Shown here piece after piece: positions 17,401 to 23,094 of a stretch of DNA of 64,000 nt. Numbering within the stretch: the first letter of the stretch is position 1; each line of letters opens with the position of its first letter. This stretch comes from Marinomonas aquiplantarum (GTDB lineage Bacteria; Pseudomonadota; Gammaproteobacteria; Pseudomonadales; Marinomonadaceae): assembly GCF_003314975.1 (NCBI RefSeq), contig NZ_QNRF01000003.1, positions 248,001 through 312,000 on the forward strand, read 5' to 3'. A model generated the notes under the pieces. That model saw only the letters and a list, made by a program, of their open reading frames with translations, was not told the DNA's origin and did no database searches. The position numbers and the translations under genes are program-made.

Positions 17401-17940
17401 TTAGGCACCCCGTTGATAAGCCTTGCTAAGCTCGAGATAGAAATCTTTGCGGGCTTTCGATATTAGTTCTTTATGATTATTTAAGTTTTCTTTTGTACAG
17501 TTACTATTACTTATACTACCAATCCTAAAAAGGGCATCGAACTCAGTTCTTAATACAGACAATTTGGCTTCTGAAATTTCTTCACCAAGAAGTAGTAACT
17601 TTGCTCCACTTGAATTTAAAAGAGTGAATGCTGCGAAGAAATTATTTTGAAGCTTATCAAGTTCTTCTTTTTCATTTTCGAGGATTTGCTGATTATTATC
17701 TCGTTTATAAACAGTATTCGCTAGGTTTGCCCAGAATAGAGACGCTGCATTTGCGGATGAGTCAACGGATTCTAATACTCCTTCAAGAATTGCCCTTCGC
17801 CTATCGTGAAGGTCTTTCTTTACCTGACTCTTGTTGTTCATCCATGCTACAAATAGACCAAAACCTCCCCCCAAAAGAGCACCCAAACCAATTTTAACTG
17901 CATTATCTGCAACATTAATCCATGTTGTTACATCAGTCAT
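17401..17940 (-). CDS. Hypothetical single-pass membrane protein
   Basis: I do not recognise this 179-residue protein. It has one N-terminal glycine-rich membrane helix (VKIGLGALLGGGFGLFVAWM, about residues 15-34), then a long charged, helical cytoplasmic region. The start has AGAAGGA upstream. About 30 bp before the ATG is AAAGCGTTAG, which resembles the right end of an attC site, and its stop lies in GTGCCTAATAAGC, which resembles a left end. It may therefore be a degenerate cassette. Confidence 0.6.
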   Translation of the reverse strand: MTDVTTWINVADNAVKIGLGALLGGGFGLFVAWMNNKSQVKKDLHDRRRAILEGVLESVDSSANAASLFWANLANTVYKRDNNQQILENEKEELDKLQNNFFAAFTLLNSSGAKLLLLGEEISEAKLSVLRTEFDALFRIGSISNSNCTKENLNNHKELISKARKDFYLELSKAYQRGA

Positions 17941-18016
17941 ACTTCGTTCCTTCTAATTGATAACTAACGCTTTACTAAGAGGTTTTAAAACAGGTTAATT
18001 GAGGCAAATTTAAATA

Positions 18017-18059
18017 TATTTAATTTTACTCTGACCCCAATTATTTGACCCCAATTATT
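18017..18059 (+). repeat. ACTCTGACCC-type short repeat (R2), doubled copy
   Basis: The sequence TTTAATTTTACTCTGACCCC followed by AATTATT recurs several times between 16.6 and 18.4 kb. Here the distal half TGACCCCAATTATT is duplicated. Shorter or divergent copies are at 16655-16682 and 17286-17305. Confidence 0.75.
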
Positions 18060-18118
18060 AATGTCTATAAGTGAATGTTAAAATTAAGTTACTCTGTTCC
18101 ACGGTTCTAATAATCATA

Positions 18119-18312
18119 TTAATTCTTAACAGGTATAAGACCTCGCCGACTTGATATCAAAGCAACATCCTTATTTTTAGGTATTCGCTGCAGACGCTGA
18201 ATAATTTTCTGCTGAGTCTCCGGCGTCCAAAAAACCTTCAAATTTTCCCTAGCCCTTGTAATTGCGGTATAAAAAATACTATGAGAAATATCATCTTCGT
18301 TAGAAAATTGAT
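18119..18312 (-). pseudogene. C-terminal remnant of a superfamily 1 helicase
   Basis: Reading the minus strand, an open frame of more than 60 codons ends at 18119 with no start codon. It encodes ISHSIFYTAITRARENL followed by KVFWTPETQQKIIQRL, the conserved motif VI region at the end of UvrD/RecD-like helicases. The upstream end stops exactly at the R2 repeat at 18311, so the rest of the gene has been lost. It is probably a passenger fragment brought in or cut by the repeat. Confidence 0.75.
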
Positions 18313-18387
18313 TAGGGTCAGAGTTAAATTATATTTAATTTTACTCTGCCCCTAATTATTCTAATTTTACTCTGACCCTAATTATTC
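18311..18387. repeat. R2 repeats, inverted pair plus direct copy
   Basis: TAGGGTCAGAGTTAAATTA and TAATTTTACTCTGCCCCTA-like sequences face each other, and a further TAATTTTACTCTGACCCTA copy follows. The block separates the helicase remnant from a truncated attC site. It resembles ends of REP-type elements, but no transposase is present. Confidence 0.75.
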
Positions 18388-18395
18388 CGGGTGAC

Positions 18396-18456
18396 GACCG
18401 CGCAGCGGTTGGCAACCCAGCGGCCGCAGGCCGCGAGTGCTGCGCCTTGTTAGAGG
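18396..18456 (-). repeat. attC site 2, truncated at its R' end
   Basis: On the minus strand, CCTCTAAC (R'') is followed by GGCGCAGC, an inner GC-rich hairpin (GCGGCC and complement) and GCTGCGC, which pairs with the GGCGCAGC arm. The expected GTTAGRC-like R' is missing and R2 repeat sequence follows. R'' with its neighbour is the exact 9-base complement of this cassette's own 5' boundary (GTTAGAGGT at 18923-18915), the relation expected of an integron cassette. Confidence 0.75.
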
Positions 18457-18484
18457 TTTATTTTCAAACTTGCAGGGGTTAGAT

Positions 18485-18910
18485 TTAGTGTTTTCTATTT
18501 TTACCAAGACCATATGTCCCACCGTTTAAAACTAGTTTTTTTTCAAATATATCTTGCTGATCTTCCTTAGCATCTGGACCCAATTTTTCCCTCCAGAATG
18601 CCTCACGTTCTCTTGAACTGTTAAATCTATTCTTTCCAGTATTTGTAGCTTGCGTGACCTGACTAGGGTAAAGCCCGTGAGTTTTTGCGCAATGGTCGAT
18701 TAGATTTTTGCTTTTTATTTGACAGTTGCAGACATGACAAATAACTAGGCTGTTATCTATTTCTTTCTTTGCCATTTTTTCACGCTCAGCTGTCAGTCTC
18801 AAGACTTCCGCTTGCGGGCTATGGACCTTCTTTAAATGCTTTTTCAATCTATGAGAACGAATTAGAACTTTGCATTTTGGACATTCCACTAGCTCAGAAG
18901 GTGAATCCAT
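18485..18910 (-). CDS. Cassette-encoded protein with two C2H2 zinc fingers
   Basis: This 141-residue protein is the cargo of an integron-type cassette. It has two C2H2-like fingers, both with spacing C-x2-C-x11-H-x4-H: CPKCKVLIRSHRLKKHLKKVH (starting at residue 9) and CHVCNCQIKSKNLIDHCAKTH-type (about residue 58). The linker is highly charged and helical, and the C-terminus is basic. It may bind DNA, RNA or protein; nothing more can be read. The ATG lies five bases after the R' core GTTAGAGG, as is usual in cassettes, and its stop is 29 bp before attC site 2. Confidence 0.75.
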   Translation of the reverse strand: MDSPSELVECPKCKVLIRSHRLKKHLKKVHSPQAEVLRLTAEREKMAKKEIDNSLVICHVCNCQIKSKNLIDHCAKTHGLYPSQVTQATNTGKNRFNSSREREAFWREKLGPDAKEDQQDIFEKKLVLNGGTYGLGKNRKH

Positions 18911-18915
18911 AATGA

Positions 18916-18973
18916 CCTCTAACGCTTCACTCAGCCGCAGCTTTAGCTGTCGGCTGGAGTGACTTGTTATGAG
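18916..18973 (-). repeat. attC site 1, intact
   Basis: On the minus strand the order is R'' CTCATAAC, spacer AAGT, arm CACTCCAGCCGACAGC, loop TAAA, arm GCTGCGGCTGAGTG, spacer AAGC, and R' GTTAGAGG. The arms pair perfectly except for two extra unpaired bases (a C and an A) in the longer arm, the extrahelical bases that set strand choice in attC recombination. The stop codon of the upstream gene lies inside R'' and the next gene starts five bases after R'. Confidence 0.88.
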
Positions 18974-19533
18974 CTTGGCTGAAAAATAAGTATATGTTGA
19001 ACATAATTAAAATACGTTTCATTAACATCAAAATGCGCTATGAATGGGTCTTTACATCCAAATTTCTTATACAAAAAAATTATCTTGCACAAAGTAGTAC
19101 CCGCCAACTTCACAAGGCGGTCAGTGTGAACACCTTGTGCTTCATGCTCGTAGCCATAACGCTCTGAAGTAAATACTGACCTGTGCTCCGTTAACGTGTC
19201 AATATCCGAATGTGAAAATAGATAACTTTGAAAAACTGGGTCTATTAGCTCATATAAACATACTAAGTCATGAGCTTTACCTTTAAGGTCCTTTACTCTT
19301 TTATTTGGCTTGTATGTCTCATTAATTTTACCCGCATTAGTCGAAACCTCTGCATTAAAACTCTTAAGCATAATTTCTAGTGAAAGCGCACTAAGACTAG
19401 TTTGGATAAAGCCTTTTACTCGGGCGTGATTTTGAGCAACAAAGAAATAGTCAGCCGCTGTTTCGATCATATATGGTCGAAAATCAGGAGATACTACATC
19501 ATCACAGTTCGGTTTAAAGCTCAATTCACTCAA
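18967..19533 (-). CDS. Cassette-encoded HEPN-like hypothetical protein
   Basis: This 188-residue helical protein is the cargo of the first recognisable cassette. LSALSLEIMLKSF near residue 46, KAHDLVCLYELI near 86 and EHRSVFTSERYGYEHE near 116 resemble the helix pattern of HEPN-type proteins, many of which act in RNA cleavage or toxin systems; this is a weak inference, and the canonical Rx4-6H motif is not obvious. The start is TTG with GAGG upstream; the next Met is 21 residues in. Its stop is in the attC R'' core. No antitoxin partner is visible. Confidence 0.6.
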   Translation of the reverse strand: MSELSFKPNCDDVVSPDFRPYMIETAADYFFVAQNHARVKGFIQTSLSALSLEIMLKSFNAEVSTNAGKINETYKPNKRVKDLKGKAHDLVCLYELIDPVFQSYLFSHSDIDTLTEHRSVFTSERYGYEHEAQGVHTDRLVKLAGTTLCKIIFLYKKFGCKDPFIAHFDVNETYFNYVQHILIFQPSS

Positions 19534-19554
19534 ATGTCTGCGACCTCATAATAT

Positions 19555-19686
19555 TTTAATAGTGCGCATGCGCGTTAAGACAATTCCAAAACTTCACCAA
19601 TACCTTTATAAGCAATTGAAAAGTAGTACTTTTATATACCTATTAACAATATCCAAATCTGGAAAAACGAGCATGCGCATTATAAA
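19555..19686. mobile_element. MITE-like element with ~20-bp terminal inverted repeats
   Basis: TTTAATAGTGCGCATGCGCGTT at the left end (19555-19576) is an imperfect inverted copy of the right end (19666-19686, complement beginning TTTATAATGCGCATGCTCGTT). The 132-bp span is AT-rich and non-coding. No clear target duplication is seen. Because it abuts the 5' end of the first cassette, it could instead be a degenerate, long attC site of a lost preceding cassette. Confidence 0.55.
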
Positions 19687-19949
19687 AAATAGGATGTGAG
19701 ATCAAACTAGGTAGGAAAGCTCCTTCTCAATTCATTCGTACATCCTTTACTTGAATTTCATCATAGAACAGCGTTTTGAGTTTTTCCAATAAGAGTTATA
19801 ATTTTTTAACTAGGATTCATTTCGTGATCTCAAGTCCGCAAGTGTTTGATGGTTTTGTTTGAGGCTGCTGGACTAACCCCACCCTCACCCTCCCCTTGAA
19901 AGACATAAGGGGAGGGAACATGAGATTTGGTTTGGCTGTAGATGGTTTT

Positions 19950-19980
19950 GTTTGATGGCGCTGCGCTTATCAAACCTACA
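19950..19980. repeat. REP-like palindrome R4, copy 1
   Basis: GTTTGATGGCGCTGCGCTTA followed by TCAAAC forms a hairpin with a GCGC core. A diverged copy (CTGATGGCGATGCGCTTATAAGACCTAC) lies at 20586-20613, so the brn locus sits between the two. Confidence 0.65.
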
Positions 19981-20003
19981 GATCGTAATTTACGCTACCC
20001 TGT

Positions 20004-20249
20004 TTAACGGTCGATGCGATCCAAGGATTCTGACTGTTCTAGCCTTTCGGCTAACCAGACTTTTATGATGGACTGACGAGTCACTCCGATTCGACGAGCT
20101 TCTTTATCAAGCGAGTCTATCATCCATTCTGGAATATCTACGTTGATTCTTTTTTGTTTCTGTAAAGGACGCTGGGCTTTTATCACATCAAGCTGCTCTA
20201 GCAAGTCTTCTCCTGCATCAAATTTGTCATCAAATTCTTTAGCTTTCAT
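20004..20249 (-). CDS. brnA: BrnA-family antitoxin
   Basis: This 81-residue antitoxin has a C-terminal ribbon-helix-helix DNA-binding domain (KRINVDIPEWMIDSLDKEARR, then GVTRQSIIKVWLAERL). The N-terminal part would wrap the toxin. It follows brnT and overlaps it by 11 bp, the order normal for brnTA. BrnA neutralises BrnT and, with it, represses the operon. A palindromic operator lies directly before brnT. Confidence 0.85.
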   Translation of the reverse strand: MKAKEFDDKFDAGEDLLEQLDVIKAQRPLQKQKRINVDIPEWMIDSLDKEARRIGVTRQSIIKVWLAERLEQSESLDRIDR

Positions 20250-20502
20250 ATAAGATTACCTCTGATTTTCTTGCGCGCCGCACTGATATGATCCTTATGT
20301 TGTTGTTCCTGTATGTGATAACAGCGGTCCAATGCTTATCATCCATACGGCCAATGACAACATACCTTTCTTCATCTTCTGTTTTGGCGGGAATTTCGAG
20401 CAACATTGAATCATCCCACAGTCTCTGAGCTTCATTGAAGTCGATTCCATGTTTAGCTAAATTCGCATCACTTTTTAGTTGGTCAAATTCAAATGCATGC
20501 AT
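20239..20502 (-). CDS. brnT: BrnT-family RNase toxin
   Basis: This 87-residue protein is a BrnT (DUF497) toxin, a RelE-like ribonuclease that arrests translation. Typical segments are FEFDQLKSDANLAKHGIDF near the N-terminus, RYVVIGRMDDKHWTAVITYR in the middle and the C-terminal IRIISVRRARKSE, which contains the conserved catalytic Arg residues. The 11-bp overlap with brnA implies coupled translation. The pair is embedded in a repeat-rich accessory segment, where toxin-antitoxin genes often stabilise the DNA. Confidence 0.88.
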   Translation of the reverse strand: MHAFEFDQLKSDANLAKHGIDFNEAQRLWDDSMLLEIPAKTEDEERYVVIGRMDDKHWTAVITYRNNNIRIISVRRARKSEVILYES

Positions 20503-20530
20503 GAGTAAAAAATATGCTTTTTTTACTCAT
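20501..20530. promoter_or_regulatory. Palindromic operator at the brnT start
   Basis: ATGAGTAAAAAA and its complement TTTTTTACTCAT flank a 6-base centre, forming a near-perfect 30-bp palindrome that overlaps the brnT start codon. This is the position expected for autoregulation by a BrnT-BrnA complex. Confidence 0.7.
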
Positions 20531-20642
20531 CCTGCAAGAAATGGCATTTGATTTGATGGAATTAATTTTGTTTGATTTAGCCTGTCTGATGGCGATGCGC
20601 TTATAAGACCTACTTTTTTCGCGGTTTACTCTGAATTTGTCT

Positions 20643-20902
20643 GAGGTTGCTGGACTAACCCCATCCTAACCTTCCCCTTAATAAGGGGAAGGAACAAGAG
20701 ATTTGGTTTGGTAGCTTACTCTGAGTTGCTGTGAGGCTGCGGGACTAACCCCACCCTAACCTTCCCCTTGACTTTCCTTTCGAAGATAAGGGGAAGGAAC
20801 AAGAGATTTGGTTTGGTAGCTTACTCTGAGTTGCTGTGAGGTTGCTGGACTAACCCCACCCTAGCCCTCCCCTTGAAAGACATAAGGGGAGGGAACAAGA
20901 GA
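20643..20902. repeat. R3 tandem repeat block A (three units)
   Basis: Three units of about 95-105 bp start at 20643, 20733 and 20838. Each has GAGGTTGC/GAGGCTGC, GGACTAACCCCACCCTA, a hairpin formed by TCCCCTT and AAGGGGA, then GAACAAGAGATTTGG and TTTGGTAGCTTACTCTGAG. The hairpin loop varies (TAAT, GAAAGACATA or a longer insert) while the stem is kept. One further diverged unit lies at 19861-19935. Confidence 0.85.
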
Positions 20903-21196
20903 TAATGAGCCACTCAACCCTTGTCAGTTCGACGCGATCCTGATTGCGCGACCTTATGGTCTTCCCAAGTCAGTAACCGACAGTCAACTTCCAGCCATAA
21001 GTGCCATTCAACACCTTACGGTACAGAACGCTATATAAATATAGGAAGTGTCAAAAAGAAAAGAGCCCTTATGATTCTGAAAAAGATTTTTTGGTTACTT
21101 TTGCATCGTTTGGCAAAAGTTACCCGCCTAGCAGGGCGGAAAAAAGCTCCCCAATCAAAGCCAATCAGAGGAAACCCAAAAACTATCGAACACAGT

Positions 21197-21420
21197 AAAA
21201 CCCCATCCTAACCCTCCCCTTGAAAGACATAATGGGAAGGAGCATGAGATTTGGTTTGGTAGCTTACTCCGAGTTGCTGTGAGGCTGCAGGACTAACCCC
21301 ACCCTAGCCCTCCCCTTAATAAGGGGAGGGAACAAGAGATTTGGTTTGGTAGCTTACTCTGAGTTGCTGTGAGGCTGCAGGGCTAACCCCACCCTAGCCC
21401 TCTCCTTAATAAGGGGAGGA
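21197..21420. repeat. R3 tandem repeat block B (three units)
   Basis: A 5'-truncated unit (from 21197) and two further units starting near 21281 and 21371 repeat the same ~90-bp pattern as block A. The last hairpin ends a few bases before the cydC stop codon, so on the minus strand it forms the first structure after the cyd operon and could serve as its transcript end. Confidence 0.85.
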
Positions 21421-21423
21421 AAA

Positions 21424-23094
21424 TTATAACTCAATGACTCTTGCTTGCTCCGACAATGGGCTATCGATGTGACTCACTAAGATCAGCATGTCAGGTTGGT
21501 AATCATGCTGCAGGGCATGACAAATGCGTTCGATGGTGGCTTTGTCTAGGCCGTCAAAGGGTTCGTCTAGTAAGAGTAAAGGCGCGCGGCGCAGGAGCAG
21601 TCTTGCTAGCACGAGACGTTTGCGCTGTCCGCCGGAAAGGTCGCGGCCTTGTGAGCTAAGTAAGGTGCTCAGTCCGTTGTCTAATCCCCTCACCCAGTCG
21701 GCTAACGCCACGGCTTCCAGTACGGCCCACATTTCGGCATCGCTGGCATCGGCTTTGCCCAGCATGAGGTTGGCGGCGATGCTTTGTTGGAACACATAAG
21801 GCGACTGGGGTAAGTAGCTGAGCTGCCCTTGGAAGTTCGGATTGTCGTAAATCCCGCATTCATCTTGGTTAACATATGCCTTGCCTGTGGCTAGGCAATC
21901 TCCAGCAATGGAAGCCAATAAGGTGGATTTACCGCTGCCGCTGACACCGCGCAACCAAAGGCTGTCCCCTGTGTTGAGTTCAAGGTCGATAGCTTGGTTG
22001 CCCATGCCACTTGCTAGGTGGTAACCACGCCAATCTCGCAGTGATAAATGAGTGAGTTTTTCCAAAGCAGAAGCGGATACCGGTGGTGCGTCTTGTTGGA
22101 TTTGGTTTAAGCGACGCAAGCCCACTTGCGACTGTCCTTGTGCGACAAAGGATTGCACCAAGGGCAACACCAGTTCATTCACTGCTAGCAAGGCCAGTAC
22201 TAAGCCGACTAACCAAGTGCCAGACACTTGGTCTTTGAGTTGCCAGCTCATGGCGCTGGCTTCGGACGTGTCTGTTTGAAAGTCGCCTAATAGAAGAAAT
22301 ACGCTGGCGAGTAAGCCGATGGTGACCATGTATGCCAATAATCGCCCTAGGCTAATGGCTTGTTGAATCACCACTTCCATGCGTTTTTGACGATTGTCTA
22401 ATTGCTCTAAACGAGCTGCGTAATCTTGCCAATGCCCGCGAATGGTTAGGGTAATCAAAGCGGAAAACAAACTGACAAAACGGCCACGTCTGTGCACGCC
22501 AAGAATTTGTCCAACGTGCACGGCATGGGACGCAAAACGGCCACATACATAAGGCAAAACGACTAGGTGGCACAATGCCGCGATGCCTAGCAGCCAGAGT
22601 AAAACAGGGTCGATGAAGTAGGCAAAAATGCTCACGCCAACATAGCCGAGTAAGGCGTAGAGCCAAGGCAAAAACACTACCAAGGGCCAACGTATGATCT
22701 GATCCAGATCGCTCACCAAGCGTTGCAATAAGTCGCCACGGCTTTGTTGGTGCAAATCGGCAATCGGTTTGGCGACACGCTGATCCCACACCCAAAGACG
22801 CAAGGTGCGCAGTAAACCTAATAAATGGTTGTGTGCGGTCACTTGTTCACCGTAGCGCCCTGCTGTTCTGAGGATGGCTAAGCCGCGCACTATGGCACCC
22901 GGCGTTAGGTAATTAAAGACTAAGGCGGTGCCCAAGGCGGTGGCCAATCCGGCGGCGGAGATAAACCAGCCAGACACGCCCAACAGAGCCACGCCAGCAA
23001 TACTGGACGCCACACCGGTTATGACGGGAATGATAAAGCCCCAAGGATTGGCTAATAATAGTTTAGCGAGGGATAGCGTAGTTGGCTTTTTCAT
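21424..23094 (-). CDS. cydC: CydC, heme/thiol ABC exporter subunit of the cytochrome bd assembly system
   Basis: CydC of about 556 residues pairs with CydD in the inner membrane exporter needed to assemble cytochrome bd. Six membrane helices fill residues 10-310, followed by an ABC ATPase with Walker A GVSGSGKST, signature LSGGQRKR and Walker B LLLLDEP. The ATG at 23094 is chosen because AGGAGGA sits just upstream; a GTG-type extension to 23115 is less likely. It overlaps the cydD end by 32 bp, so the two are translationally coupled. Highly repeated palindromes follow the stop codon. Confidence 0.93.
   Translation of the reverse strand: MKKPTTLSLAKLLLANPWGFIIPVITGVASSIAGVALLGVSGWFISAAGLATALGTALVFNYLTPGAIVRGLAILRTAGRYGEQVTAHNHLLGLLRTLRLWVWDQRVAKPIADLHQQSRGDLLQRLVSDLDQIIRWPLVVFLPWLYALLGYVGVSIFAYFIDPVLLWLLGIAALCHLVVLPYVCGRFASHAVHVGQILGVHRRGRFVSLFSALITLTIRGHWQDYAARLEQLDNRQKRMEVVIQQAISLGRLLAYMVTIGLLASVFLLLGDFQTDTSEASAMSWQLKDQVSGTWLVGLVLALLAVNELVLPLVQSFVAQGQSQVGLRRLNQIQQDAPPVSASALEKLTHLSLRDWRGYHLASGMGNQAIDLELNTGDSLWLRGVSGSGKSTLLASIAGDCLATGKAYVNQDECGIYDNPNFQGQLSYLPQSPYVFQQSIAANLMLGKADASDAEMWAVLEAVALADWVRGLDNGLSTLLSSQGRDLSGGQRKRLVLARLLLRRAPLLLLDEPFDGLDKATIERICHALQHDYQPDMLILVSHIDSPLSEQARVIEL

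Larger units (their letters stand above)
19534..20003. other. Non-coding stretch with repeats
   Basis: No convincing gene. It holds the cassette 5' boundary TTATGAG (minus strand 19551-19545), the inverted-repeat element at 19555-19686, one unit of the ~100-bp R3 repeat (19861-19935) and one palindromic GATGGCGCTGCGCTTATC-type REP (19950-19980). Confidence 0.7.
20503..21423. other. Repeat-filled intergenic region between brnT and cydC
   Basis: No supported gene in 920 bp. It contains the brn operator, a second R4 palindrome (20586-20613) and six R3 units in two blocks. Between the blocks (20903-21196) lies a segment with a short GC hairpin CCGCCTAGCAGGGCGG near 21124. The open frames of 65-96 codons there read through repeat material and look spurious. 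Confidence 0.75.

Noticed and set aside
15300-19560. Search for an integron integrase next to the cassettes
   Set aside because: No tyrosine recombinase frame exists in the window on either strand; the cluster must be called integrase-less on present evidence.
20921-21211. Overlapping open frames of 65 and 96 codons between R3 blocks
   Set aside because: They read through intergenic repeat material, have no ribosome site and encode low-complexity basic sequence.
20643-21420. Regular repeats considered as a CRISPR array
   Set aside because: The repeats are ~100 bp, palindromic and nearly contiguous, with no unique spacers of constant size and no cas genes.
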